DNA of 48,205 nt. It comes from JAJDIA01 sp031555145. Its GTDB lineage: Bacteria > Bacteroidota > Bacteroidia > Bacteroidales > Tannerellaceae. A model generated the notes under the pieces. It was not told the DNA's origin and did no database searches. It worked only from the letters and a program-made list of their open reading frames with translations. Location: the NCBI GenBank assembly GCA_031555145.1, contig JAVBUR010000083.1, forward strand, positions 1 through 48,205, given 5' to 3'. The position numbers were made by a program, and so were the translations under genes. Positions 8,443-17,035 of the stretch are shown one piece after another; the stretch's first letter is position 1, and every line of letters begins with the position of its first letter.

Positions 8443-8450
8443 TACCTTTG
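8443..8450 (+). promoter_or_regulatory. -7 box of the ATP synthase operon (TACCTTTG)
   Basis: TACCTTTG is an exact TAnnTTTG match about 30 bases before atpD. TTTG at 8424-8427 lies only 15 bases upstream, shorter than the usual 19-21, so the -33 element is uncertain. Confidence 0.6.
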
Positions 8451-8479
8451 ACCTGTGAATTATTAATAGGCAAAAGATT

Positions 8480-10018
8480 ATGCATATCGGGAGAGATAAA
8501 ACAGACAAAAGAGGGTTTGTGACTCAGGTCATTGGACCGGTAGTGGATATCCGTTTTGAGACGGATGGAGAAGGACGGATCACCCTTCCGCATATTCATG
8601 ACGCCATTGAGATAGACGGGCCGGAAGGAGAAGTGTTGGTACTGGAAGTACAGCAGCATATCGGAGAGAATACGGTACGTACGATCGCTATGGATACAAC
8701 AAACGGATTGAGAAGGGGGATGGAAGCTTTTCCGACAAACTCTCCGATCCGAATGCCGTGGGGCGACCAGGTAAAAGGCCGTCTGCTGAACGTGATTGGT
8801 GCACCTATCGACGGCATGAAAGCGTTGAATAAAGAGAATGGCGCCCCTATCCACCGGAATCCTCCCAAATTCGAAGACCTGAATACAGCACAGGAAGTGT
8901 TATATACAGGTATTAAGGTGATTGACCTGTTGGAACCTTATTCCAAAGGGGGGAAGATCGGTTTATTCGGTGGAGCCGGTGTAGGTAAGACAGTACTGAT
9001 CATGGAACTGATCAATAATATAGCAAAAAAGCATAATGGCTTCTCCGTCTTTGCCGGTGTGGGAGAACGCACCCGCGAAGGGAACGACCTGCTCAGAGAG
9101 ATGATCGAGAGCGATGTGATCCGTTATGGAGATGCTTTCAAGCAAAGCATGGCGGAAGGGCATTGGGATCTGAGCAAGATCGATTATGACGAAGTCGCCA
9201 AGTCGCAGGCCACGCTGGTATTCGGACAAATGAACGAACCTCCCGGTGCCCGCTCTTCCGTCGCCTTATCGGGTTTGACGGTAGCCGAAACGTTTCGCGA
9301 CAGTACGGAGACGGAAGGGCCGAAAGATATCCTGTTCTTTATCGACAATATATTCCGCTTTACCCAAGCAGGATCGGAAGTGTCTGCTTTGTTGGGACGT
9401 ATGCCTTCTGCCGTAGGCTATCAACCGACGTTGGCATCGGAAATGGGAGCCATGCAGGAGCGGATCACATCGACGAAGTATGGCTCGATCACATCGGTAC
9501 AAGCCGTCTATGTTCCGGCGGATGATTTGACCGACCCGGCTCCGGCGACTACGTTTACCCACTTGGATGCAACCACCGTATTGAGTCGCAAGATCACGGA
9601 GTTGGGTATTTATCCGGCTGTCGATCCGCTGGAGTCGACTTCCCGTATCCTCGATCCGCTGATCGTAGGCGAAGAACATTATCAAACGGCACAACGGGTA
9701 AAACAGATACTGCAACGCAACAAGGAATTACAGGATATTATCTCGATCTTGGGCATGGAAGAACTGTCGGACGAAGACAAGGTCGTGGTGAACCGTGCCC
9801 GCCGGGTACAACGTTTCCTCTCGCAACCCTTTAAAGTGGCAGAACAATTCTCCGGAGTAGAAGGTGTAGCTGTCGATATTGAAGATACAATCAAAGGGTT
9901 TAAGATGATTCTTGACGGTGAAGTGGATTACCTTCCGGAACAGGCATTCCTGAATGTGGGAACGATTGAAGACGCCATCAGCAAAGGAGAACAGCTACAG
10001 GCAGATGCCCGGAAGTGA
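8480..10018 (+). CDS. atpD: ATP synthase F1 beta subunit
   Basis: The catalytic beta subunit of F1Fo ATP synthase, 512 residues. The P-loop GGAGVGKT is at residues 164-171. The catalytic-site segment VFAGVGERTREGNDL, the ALSGLTVAETFRD strand and the Walker B-type ILFFIDNIFRFTQAG follow. The DELSEED-type lever region reads MEELSDEDK near residue 430. It is the first gene of the operon, as is usual in Bacteroidales, where atpD and atpC precede the Fo genes instead of closing the operon. The product is slightly longer than the E. coli protein. Confidence 0.99.
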   Translation: MHIGRDKTDKRGFVTQVIGPVVDIRFETDGEGRITLPHIHDAIEIDGPEGEVLVLEVQQHIGENTVRTIAMDTTNGLRRGMEAFPTNSPIRMPWGDQVKGRLLNVIGAPIDGMKALNKENGAPIHRNPPKFEDLNTAQEVLYTGIKVIDLLEPYSKGGKIGLFGGAGVGKTVLIMELINNIAKKHNGFSVFAGVGERTREGNDLLREMIESDVIRYGDAFKQSMAEGHWDLSKIDYDEVAKSQATLVFGQMNEPPGARSSVALSGLTVAETFRDSTETEGPKDILFFIDNIFRFTQAGSEVSALLGRMPSAVGYQPTLASEMGAMQERITSTKYGSITSVQAVYVPADDLTDPAPATTFTHLDATTVLSRKITELGIYPAVDPLESTSRILDPLIVGEEHYQTAQRVKQILQRNKELQDIISILGMEELSDEDKVVVNRARRVQRFLSQPFKVAEQFSGVEGVAVDIEDTIKGFKMILDGEVDYLPEQAFLNVGTIEDAISKGEQLQADARK

Positions 10019-10044
10019 GAGTAACCCGGTAATGAACAATATGT

Positions 10045-10284
10045 ATGGAACTAACTATCATCACCCCGAAGGGCATTCGCTGTCAGTTGCAGGTCGACAA
10101 GGCTTCTTTTCCCGGTAGCCGGGGAGCGTTTACGATTCTGGCAAACCATGCCCCCCTTGTATCTACATTGAATAAGGGGAACATCAGCTATTGCCTGAAA
10201 GGAAAAGAGGAGGATCAGGAGATAGCAATCTCCGAAGGTGTTGTGGAGGTGAGACAAAACAAGATCCGGATTTTCACGGAATAA
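10045..10284 (+). CDS. atpC: ATP synthase F1 epsilon subunit, short form
   Basis: A 79-residue epsilon subunit that ends after the N-terminal beta-sandwich (MELTIITPKGIRC at the start, GAFTILANHAPLVSTL and ISEGVVEVRQNKIRIF later). The C-terminal helical hairpin, which inhibits ATP hydrolysis in E. coli and Bacillus, is absent. The stop is followed directly by the next gene, with no frameshift remnant, so the short form appears genuine and is common in Bacteroidetes. Regulation by the epsilon C-terminal domain should therefore be missing. Confidence 0.95.
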   Translation: MELTIITPKGIRCQLQVDKASFPGSRGAFTILANHAPLVSTLNKGNISYCLKGKEEDQEIAISEGVVEVRQNKIRIFTE

Positions 10285-10306
10285 TAACGTTTAAACAATA
10301 ACGCGT

Positions 10307-10744
10307 ATGAGTTTTCCTCAACTTAAACTAAAAGTACAATTGTTTATCCTGGTCACTACGGTGTATACGGCTGTAGGTATAATGGGAGGAATTATTCTGG
10401 AATTTCTGATCCCGGTCGATTACTTCGGAGTCTATCCCGCCATCAGTGTCTTTTACCTGGCGCTGGGGTTGATCCTTACGTATTCGTTGGATCGGATCAA
10501 AGATACCCACCCGGACAAACTGATGCATGTCTTTATGCTGACCAAGATGGTGAAGTTCGTACTGACGCTGGTGTTCCTGGTGCTGTATGTCACACATGAG
10601 CCGGAGGTAAAGATGCCGTTCTCCATCTCGTTAATGTGTAATTACTTCATCTATTCCTTCCTGGAGATCTACATCTATTATTTGTATAATAAACGATTAA
10701 CGTACCGAATGGGGAAGAAAAATAAAAATGCTACAAAAGAGTAA
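10307..10744 (+). CDS. AtpI-like four-helix membrane protein in atp operon
   Basis: A 145-residue membrane protein with four predicted helices (around residues 10-35, 42-60, 76-97 and 105-125) and a Lys-rich tail. It sits between atpC and atpB, the position of an AtpI/AtpZ-type assembly factor, and overlaps atpB by 17 bases. I see no strong sequence signature of AtpI, so this is an assignment by position and topology. A role in Fo assembly or c-ring formation is an inference. Confidence 0.75.
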   Translation: MSFPQLKLKVQLFILVTTVYTAVGIMGGIILEFLIPVDYFGVYPAISVFYLALGLILTYSLDRIKDTHPDKLMHVFMLTKMVKFVLTLVFLVLYVTHEPEVKMPFSISLMCNYFIYSFLEIYIYYLYNKRLTYRMGKKNKNATKE

Positions 10745-11804
10745 ACATATCGTCAGACTGGTCTTTCTCCTCCTTTTCATCGGATGCATGCCTACACACG
10801 TGAAGGCTGAAGAGGTGAATGTGGAAGAGATCGTTCTGGAACACCTGGGTGACTCCTATGAATGGCATATCACCAATTGGGGAGAGAAAGAGATCAGCAT
10901 CGGCCTGCCGGTTATTGTCAAAGGACACGACCGGGGATGGTATGTCTTTTCTTCCTCCCGTCTGAAGCATGGGACAGCCTATGAAGGCTTTCGGATTGCT
11001 GCGGAAGGAGACCATGCCGGCAAAATTGTGGAGACAAACCAGGCAGGTGAGGAAGTTCGCCCGGCACTGGATATCTCGCTGACAAAAAACGTGTTGGCGT
11101 TGTTAATCAACTGTACAGTACTGTTGTGTATCATCCTGCCTGTGGCACGGTGGTACAGGAAGACGGCGGATCATACACCGCCTCCCGGCTTCAAAGGTGC
11201 GGTGGAGATGCTGATCATGGATATTCAGGACGAGCTGATCAAGCCCTGTATCGGTGAAGGGTATAAGCGGTATGCGCCCTATTTGCTGACGGTGTTCTTC
11301 TTCATCTTTGTCAATAACCTGATGGGGCTGGTTCCTTTTTTTCCGGGAGGGGCGAATGTAACGGGGAATATCGCCATTACGATGGTATTGGCTGTCTGCA
11401 CCTTCCTGGTGGTCAATTTTTCCGGTACAAAGGCGTATTGGAAAGAGATCTTTTGGCCGGAGGTACCGTTGTGGTTGAAAGTACCGGCGCCGATCATGCC
11501 GTTGATTGAAATATTCGGCGTGTTTACGAAACCGTTCGCGTTGATGATCCGTTTGTTTGCCAACATCATGGCGGGGCATTCGGTGATCATCGGCCTGGTT
11601 TGTCTGATATTCATTACTGTTTCGATGGGACCTGTGGTCAATACGGGTATGTCGGTCGTAGCCGTACTGTTCAGTGTATTCATGAATTTCATGGAATTGC
11701 TGATCGCATATATCCAGGCTTATGTGTTTACACTGCTCTCAGCCGTATTCATCGGCCTGGCCAGGGAGACACATGAAACAGAAGAGCATATAAAAGAGAG
11801 TTGA
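10728..11804 (+). CDS. atpB: ATP synthase Fo subunit a
   Basis: The stator subunit a that forms the proton half-channels, 358 residues. The essential Arg is residue 275 in ALMIRLFANIMAGH. A second conserved helix is ELLIAYIQAYVFTLLSAVFIGLA. Compared with E. coli it has a long N-terminal extension that starts with a signal peptide-like segment (HIVRLVFLLLFIGCMPT) and contains an extra soluble domain of about 90 residues before the first canonical helix. This extension is typical of Bacteroidetes. The gene overlaps the AtpI-like gene by 17 bases. Confidence 0.98.
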   Translation: MLQKSKHIVRLVFLLLFIGCMPTHVKAEEVNVEEIVLEHLGDSYEWHITNWGEKEISIGLPVIVKGHDRGWYVFSSSRLKHGTAYEGFRIAAEGDHAGKIVETNQAGEEVRPALDISLTKNVLALLINCTVLLCIILPVARWYRKTADHTPPPGFKGAVEMLIMDIQDELIKPCIGEGYKRYAPYLLTVFFFIFVNNLMGLVPFFPGGANVTGNIAITMVLAVCTFLVVNFSGTKAYWKEIFWPEVPLWLKVPAPIMPLIEIFGVFTKPFALMIRLFANIMAGHSVIIGLVCLIFITVSMGPVVNTGMSVVAVLFSVFMNFMELLIAYIQAYVFTLLSAVFIGLARETHETEEHIKES

Positions 11805-11838
11805 ATTGAAATATGTATAATCACTAAATAGTACAGTT

Positions 11839-12093
11839 ATGTTATTGACAACATTGTTAGATGCGACTCCCATAGTAGGGATTGGTGCTTTAGGTGCTGC
11901 TGTAGGAGCAGGATTAGCAGCCATTGGTGCAGGGATTGGTATTGGTAAGATCGGTGGTGCGGCGATGGAAGCCATGGCGCGTCAGCCGGAGATGACCAAC
12001 AGCATCCGGATGAATATGATCATTGCCGCTGCGTTGGTCGAAGGGGTAGCTCTTTTTGCCGTAGTTGTTTGTTTCCTTGCACTTTCAAAATAA
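11839..12093 (+). CDS. atpE: ATP synthase Fo subunit c
   Basis: The c-ring proteolipid, 84 residues, a two-helix hairpin. The polar loop reads AMARQPE, and the ion-binding Glu68 lies in AALVEGVALF. The residues that make a Na+ site in Ilyobacter and Propionigenium (Gln in helix 1, and Ser or Thr directly after the Glu) are replaced: the helix 1 position is hydrophobic and Gly follows the Glu. I therefore infer proton coupling. Several Gly-rich GxGxG stretches pack helix 1. Confidence 0.98.
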   Translation: MLLTTLLDATPIVGIGALGAAVGAGLAAIGAGIGIGKIGGAAMEAMARQPEMTNSIRMNMIIAAALVEGVALFAVVVCFLALSK

Positions 12094-12099
12094 CGGAGT

Positions 12100-12600
12100 A
12101 TGTCGTTATTAGTGCCGGATACAGGGCTTTTGTTCTGGATGACATTGTCGTTCGGGATTGTCTTTTTCATCTTGGCGAAGTATGCATTTCCCCTGATCAC
12201 GGGTAGTGTGGAGAAAAGGAATCAGTATATTCAGGATTCCCTGACAGCCGCCCGTGAAGCGGAAACCCGACTGGCTACGATGAATGAGGAAGCGGAAGCA
12301 TTGATGAAAAAGGCGCAGGATGAGCGTAAAGCGTTGCTGGACCAGGCCCTGGAAACGAAGAAGCGGATCGAGACCGAAGCCCGACAGGCAACCGAAGGTG
12401 ATATCCGCCAGTTAATGAATAAGGCTGTGGCCGAGATTGAGGAGTCGAAACGAAGGGCGCTTGGAGAGATCAAAGACCAGATCATCGACATCTCTGTCCG
12501 CATAGCCGGGAAAGTGGTAAACGAGGAACTGACCAGCGACAAGAAACAAAAGGAACTGATCGACCGTTTACTGAGTGAAGAGATGATCTATAAATCATAA
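12100..12600 (+). CDS. atpF: ATP synthase Fo subunit b
   Basis: The peripheral stalk subunit b, 166 residues. One N-terminal membrane helix (LLFWMTLSFGIVFFILAKY) leads into a long charged helix rich in Glu, Ala, Lys and Arg (residues about 40-150) that dimerises and binds the delta subunit. Length and layout are normal. It is 6 bases after atpE and 4 bases before the delta gene, within the operon. Confidence 0.97.
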   Translation: MSLLVPDTGLLFWMTLSFGIVFFILAKYAFPLITGSVEKRNQYIQDSLTAAREAETRLATMNEEAEALMKKAQDERKALLDQALETKKRIETEARQATEGDIRQLMNKAVAEIEESKRRALGEIKDQIIDISVRIAGKVVNEELTSDKKQKELIDRLLSEEMIYKS

Positions 12601-12604
12601 TGTG

Positions 12605-13156
12605 ATGGACAGGGGTACTATTGCCAGACGATATGCGACCGCTCTTTTCAAATATGCCTGTAAGCAGGGGAAAGAGGAGAGCGTATATGACACAACGGTT
12701 GTGTTGGGGTATCGCTATGTGGAATTTCCGGCATTGAAACGGGTGTTGGACAATCCGGTCCTTCCGGCCAAAGAGAAGGAAGAATTGATTGTCCTGACGG
12801 CCGGACGTGATCTGTCGGACGAATTCCTGCGGTTTGTCCGGCTTGTCATCCGGGAAAAACGGGAAGAGTTCCTGCATATGATCTGTCTGAGTTATCAAGA
12901 GATCTACAAGCGGGAAAAGAATCTGCTGCATGTGGATATCGTGACGGCCATACCGGTGGACGGAAGCATGGAGAAAGAGATTGCCGACCGGCTGGAGACC
13001 ATGACCGGCAAGACAGTCCATGTTACGTCGTATGTACGTCCGGAGATTGCAGGCGGATATGTGATGACCTGGGATACCTATCGTTGGGATGCCAGTGTGA
13101 CCACTCAACTGCGACAGATCAAAAAAGAATTACAGAACAGAGTCAAAATGGAATAA
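12605..13156 (+). CDS. atpH: ATP synthase F1 delta subunit
   Basis: The OSCP/delta subunit that links the b stalk to the top of F1, 183 residues. I take ATG 12605 in preference to GTG 12602 directly before it. The N-terminal domain begins RGTIARRYATALFKYA, the standard OSCP opening. The C-terminal part contains VTSYVRPEIAGGYVMTWDTYRWDASV, the conserved Gly-Gly strand of the family. The neighbours are atpF and atpA. Confidence 0.96.
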   Translation: MDRGTIARRYATALFKYACKQGKEESVYDTTVVLGYRYVEFPALKRVLDNPVLPAKEKEELIVLTAGRDLSDEFLRFVRLVIREKREEFLHMICLSYQEIYKREKNLLHVDIVTAIPVDGSMEKEIADRLETMTGKTVHVTSYVRPEIAGGYVMTWDTYRWDASVTTQLRQIKKELQNRVKME

Positions 13157-13159
13157 GTT

Positions 13160-14746
13160 ATGACGGAGAATATCAAGGTGAGTGAGATTTCGGATATTAT
13201 TCTAAGTAAGCTGGAAGAATTGGATCCGGATAAAAACCTGGAGGAGATAGGTACAGTTGTCCAAATCAGCGACGGCGTAGCCCGTATTTACGGGTTGACC
13301 AATGCCGAAGCCAATGAGTTGCTGGAGTTCGACAATGAAGTAAAAGCCATTGTGATGAACCTGGAAGAAGATAACGTAGGGGCTGTACTGCTCGGTTCGA
13401 GCGAACTGGTGAAAGAAGGTGATACGGTGAAACGCACCGGCCAGATCGCTTCCATTCAGGTGGGCGAAGGCCTGATCGGACGGGTGATCAATACGATGGG
13501 GGAAGCGATCGACGGGAAAGGTCCCATCACAGGTGAACGCATCCCCTTACCCCTGGAACGCAAGGCACCGGGTGTTATCTTCCGACAACCGGTAAACGAA
13601 CCGCTTCAGACAGGTATCAAAGCCATCGATGCCATGATCCCTATCGGACGGGGACAGCGTGAGCTAATCATCGGCGACCGGCAAACAGGAAAGACCTCGA
13701 TCGCCATTGATACGATCATCAATCAACGAACTAATTTTGACGAAGGGAATCCGGTGTATTGCATTTATGTCGCTATCGGACAGAAGGCTTCAACCGTAGC
13801 CTCGTTAGTCAATACACTACGGGAGAAAGGGGCGATGGATTATACCACCGTGCTTGTCTCCACGTCATCCGACCCTGCCGCCATGCAGTATTTCGCTCCT
13901 TTTGCCGGGGCGGCTATCGGAGAGTATTTCCGGGATACGGGTCGTCATGCACTGATTGTATATGATGACTTGTCGAAACAGGCGGTAGCCTACCGGGAAG
14001 TGTCCCTTATCCTCCGGCGTCCTTCCGGGCGTGAAGCGTATCCCGGTGATATTTTCTACCTCCATTCACGATTACTCGAAAGAGCGGCCAAAGTGATCAG
14101 CCAGGATGAGGTGGCGATACAGATGAATGACCTGCCGGAAGTATTGAAAGGACGGGTGAAAGGAGGTGGTTCACTGACTGCCCTGCCCATTATCGAAACC
14201 CAGGCGGGAGACGTGTCGGCCTATATCCCGACCAATGTGATCTCTATTACCGACGGACAGATCTTCCTGGATACCGACTTGTTCAACCAGGGAACCCGGC
14301 CGGCTATTAATATTGGCATCTCCGTATCCCGTGTAGGCGGTAAGGCACAGGTGTCTTCCATGAAGAAAGTAGCTGGGACGTTAAAGATCGAACAGGCACA
14401 ATATCGTGAACTGGAATCGTTTGTACGCTTCGGAGGTGATATGGATGCCGTCACAGAACAGGCGATCGACAAAGGGCGTAAGAATACCCAGTTGTTGATC
14501 CAACCTCAATATCAGCCATTGGCTACGGGAGAACAAATTGCCGTCCTGTATTGTGGCACGAACGGGCTGTTGAGGGGTATCCCCTTAGAGAAGGTGAGCG
14601 CTTTTGAGAAAGATTTCCTGGATCATCTGAAACTGCAATATCAGGACACTGTGCTGAAGGCATTGGAAAAAGGAAGTATCAATCCGGAAATTGAAACCGT
14701 ACTGAAAGATACGGCCGCATTTGTCAGTAAACAATTTAACGTATAG
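13160..14746 (+). CDS. atpA: ATP synthase F1 alpha subunit
   Basis: The non-catalytic nucleotide-binding alpha subunit, 528 residues. The P-loop GDRQTGKT is at residues 172-179. ALIVYDDLSKQAVAYREVSL and RRPSGREAYPGDIFYLHSRLLERAAK are highly conserved alpha signatures, and AINIGISVSRVGGKAQ contains the arginine finger. Length is slightly above that of E. coli (513). The next gene starts two bases after its stop. Confidence 0.99.
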   Translation: MTENIKVSEISDIILSKLEELDPDKNLEEIGTVVQISDGVARIYGLTNAEANELLEFDNEVKAIVMNLEEDNVGAVLLGSSELVKEGDTVKRTGQIASIQVGEGLIGRVINTMGEAIDGKGPITGERIPLPLERKAPGVIFRQPVNEPLQTGIKAIDAMIPIGRGQRELIIGDRQTGKTSIAIDTIINQRTNFDEGNPVYCIYVAIGQKASTVASLVNTLREKGAMDYTTVLVSTSSDPAAMQYFAPFAGAAIGEYFRDTGRHALIVYDDLSKQAVAYREVSLILRRPSGREAYPGDIFYLHSRLLERAAKVISQDEVAIQMNDLPEVLKGRVKGGGSLTALPIIETQAGDVSAYIPTNVISITDGQIFLDTDLFNQGTRPAINIGISVSRVGGKAQVSSMKKVAGTLKIEQAQYRELESFVRFGGDMDAVTEQAIDKGRKNTQLLIQPQYQPLATGEQIAVLYCGTNGLLRGIPLEKVSAFEKDFLDHLKLQYQDTVLKALEKGSINPEIETVLKDTAAFVSKQFNV

Positions 14747-14748
14747 GC

Positions 14749-15618
14749 ATGACTTCACTGAAAGAGGTAAAGAGCCGTATCGCTTCGGTGAGTAGCACGA
14801 AGAAGATTACCCAGGCACGACAGATGATTGCTTCTGCGCAGTTACATCATGCGCAGGGATTACTGGAGAAGGCCATGGCGTATAAAACGTCGTTGGATGG
14901 TTTGCTGTCCGGCCAACCAAGCCTGTGCGACACCGATCATCCATTGATGCGAAGACACTCCCAAGGGGTTGTAGGAGTGGTCATCATGTCGTCTAACTCA
15001 GGTATGTGTGGTGCTTTTAATGCCAATATGGTGAAGATATTGCATCATATAGATACCTATTATCCGGACGATGAAGTATTGTTCTTTCCGATAGGCAAGA
15101 AGATCAGGCTGGCCATCGAACAGGCAGGATGCCGGATCGGATTTGAAGAGGGGCAGGATATGGACCATCTGGCACACAAGGGATCTTACCCGGATATTGC
15201 CGGCATGGCTTCCTACCTGATGGATTTGTATCGGGACAAGAAAGTGAAACAAGTAGATTTGATCTACTATCAATATAAAAATATGGCCATACAGGAGATT
15301 AAGGAAATCCCCTTCCTTCCTTATACACCCCCTCCTACTCCGGCTCAGGAGCAGAAGAAGCTCCCGGATGATCCTATTTTTGAACCCACCAAAGAAGAGG
15401 TCGCCGATTATCTGATTCCTCTGGTATTGAAATCGAATCTGTATTATACTTGTATGGAGAACCAGACTTCAGAACATGCTTCACGTACCATGGCTATGCA
15501 ACTTGCCACAGAGAATGCCGATGCATTGCTGGGCGAGTTACAATTGACATATAATAAACTGCGACAACAGACTATTACCTCTGAGCTGCTGGATATTATA
15601 GGTGGTTCGTTTGCCTGA
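14749..15618 (+). CDS. atpG: ATP synthase F1 gamma subunit
   Basis: The central rotor shaft, 289 residues. The N-terminal helix begins SLKEVKSRIASVSSTKKITQ and the C-terminal helix contains SEHASRTMAMQLATENADAL and LTYNKLRQQTITSELLDI, both standard for gamma. In the middle (residues about 185-215) there is a Pro-rich stretch (PYTPPPTPAQEQKKLPDDP) longer than in E. coli, seen in other Bacteroidetes. It is the last gene of the operon. Confidence 0.98.
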   Translation: MTSLKEVKSRIASVSSTKKITQARQMIASAQLHHAQGLLEKAMAYKTSLDGLLSGQPSLCDTDHPLMRRHSQGVVGVVIMSSNSGMCGAFNANMVKILHHIDTYYPDDEVLFFPIGKKIRLAIEQAGCRIGFEEGQDMDHLAHKGSYPDIAGMASYLMDLYRDKKVKQVDLIYYQYKNMAIQEIKEIPFLPYTPPPTPAQEQKKLPDDPIFEPTKEEVADYLIPLVLKSNLYYTCMENQTSEHASRTMAMQLATENADALLGELQLTYNKLRQQTITSELLDIIGGSFA

Positions 15619-15645
15619 CAGCGAAAAAGACACTTTTCTTGCTGT
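15618..15645. terminator. Probable terminator after atpG
   Basis: ACAGC (15618-15622) and GCTGT (15641-15645), with inner A-rich and T-rich arms, can form an imperfect stem between the convergent atpG and PagL-like genes. It touches the stop codons of both. Confidence 0.5.
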
Positions 15646-16883
15646 TACCAGGAAATAGCCGGGTACAAGTTATGGAAACGGAAGCCGATCCCCAGCATCA
15701 GGTAGTTGGGTGTATGGAAGTTCTGAAGGTTGTAGCCAATATGGAGAAAGGAGTTGCGCGACATATTTATCTTCAGAGCCAATATCTGATAACACCCCCT
15801 GAGATCTCCTCCCCCATGCAACACATTGGCGCCCATACCAAGCCCTACGGTGAAATAAGGCATAACGTATTCGAGACGGGCTGAGAGCCCAAGTGAAAAT
15901 TGCTTTTCGAACGATGGTCGCACAAACGTCGGATTAGTGCCGACAATATAAGGAGGAATGTATAAATTGGCACTGCCGTCGTATACAACATCAGCCGATA
16001 CACCGGCCCTGAACTTATAGCCCACATTATACATGGGAGCGAAGTTAAAACCGGCTACTGCATATCTTGCAGGAGCAGCAAACTGCTCATCGCCTACAGC
16101 CACTCCTTTCCTGCGCCAAGAGCCAAAGAACACAAGGTCATAACTGATATGCCGCGGAAACGGCTGTATATAAGACAAGGGGCATCGCTGCCAAGGTGTA
16201 TTCGCTGTGCGGTTAAAGTTGTATACAACCCCCACTTTCAGCCCAACCGTATTGAGTCCGGCATTCGGAAATTCGGTATTCCCATTGGAGAAGTGCGCCA
16301 GATCTAACCCGGTTGTAAGATCAACCTGGGGTGAAAGCATCCAACTTAGATAGAAATTGGTATTCAGGTAGGCATTGATCTTTGAACCGATCACCTTATT
16401 ATACTGGTTAGTTCCCGGTGTATAGGGTTTCCATCCAAACGACAGACCGAAGTTCCATTCATAATTAAGTGTCAACTCCGGAGCAAGCCGGGCAATACGC
16501 GCTCCCTGAAACAGATACAGGGCAAGCGGAGAACCCAGGTGTTCCGGTTCGCCAAAGGTAAACCACGCCAACCCGAGTCCCTGATACGCCCCTCCATATA
16601 TCCGGTCGGAAATAGAACCCGGCTTGGAATGGAAGGCATACTTCAGGTGGGCAGAAAACGCATTTTCAATCGGTCGCTGCTTTTCATTGAGCCCGCGCAA
16701 ATAATCCTGTGTCGGCAGGATATAACTGGGGCGAACCTCCATCTCAAGCCGTTGCATAAACCGGTTGGAGAAAGCGAGCGAGTCGTTGCCTTCCATTCCT
16801 GTTTGTGCAAAAACAGAATCGGGCAAGAGAATCATCATCCCCAGTATCATCAGGGCCTGCCATATTCGTTCCTTTTTCTTCAT
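15645..16883 (-). CDS. PagL-like (acyloxyacyl hydrolase family) outer-membrane protein
   Basis: I start it at ATG 16883 (412 residues), because the longer frame from 16913 overlaps a -7 box at 16911-16918. A signal peptide follows a Lys-rich start (MKKKERIWQALMILGMMILL, cleavage after VFA). The rest has alternating hydrophobic strands and aromatic residues typical of an outer-membrane barrel. The segment DLAHFSNGNTEFPNAGLN resembles the active site of the lipid A 3-O-deacylase PagL, with His-x-Ser conserved. The position of the catalytic Glu (12 residues after the Ser) is Asn here. It is about twice the size of Pseudomonas PagL. The family fits, but lipid A deacylase activity is unproven. Confidence 0.72.
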   Translation of the reverse strand: MKKKERIWQALMILGMMILLPDSVFAQTGMEGNDSLAFSNRFMQRLEMEVRPSYILPTQDYLRGLNEKQRPIENAFSAHLKYAFHSKPGSISDRIYGGAYQGLGLAWFTFGEPEHLGSPLALYLFQGARIARLAPELTLNYEWNFGLSFGWKPYTPGTNQYNKVIGSKINAYLNTNFYLSWMLSPQVDLTTGLDLAHFSNGNTEFPNAGLNTVGLKVGVVYNFNRTANTPWQRCPLSYIQPFPRHISYDLVFFGSWRRKGVAVGDEQFAAPARYAVAGFNFAPMYNVGYKFRAGVSADVVYDGSANLYIPPYIVGTNPTFVRPSFEKQFSLGLSARLEYVMPYFTVGLGMGANVLHGGGDLRGCYQILALKINMSRNSFLHIGYNLQNFHTPNYLMLGIGFRFHNLYPAISW

Positions 16884-16910
16884 CTTGTAGGGTCTATCAG
16901 TATGAATTGG

Positions 16911-16918
16911 CAAAGATA
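16911..16918 (-). promoter_or_regulatory. -7 box for PagL-like gene (TATCTTTG)
   Basis: An exact TAnnTTTG match on the minus strand, 28 bases before ATG 16883. It decides the start codon, since the alternative at 16913 lies within the box. Confidence 0.65.
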
Positions 16919-16930
16919 GTATTTTTCTTT

Positions 16931-16962
16931 ATGTAGAAGATTTGTATTTTTTTGTACTTTTG
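16931..16962 (+). promoter_or_regulatory. Promoter of valS (TTTG, 20 bases, TACTTTTG)
   Basis: TTTG at 16931-16934 and TACTTTTG at 16955-16962 are separated by 20 bases, a textbook Bacteroidetes -33/-7 arrangement. It predicts a leader of roughly 65-70 bases before valS. Confidence 0.75.
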
Positions 16963-17035
16963 CCAGCTATATCGGTCATTTTCATCGAAATGGGCGTAAA
17001 TAGTAATAAAAATCATTTAGCGACAAATAAACAGT

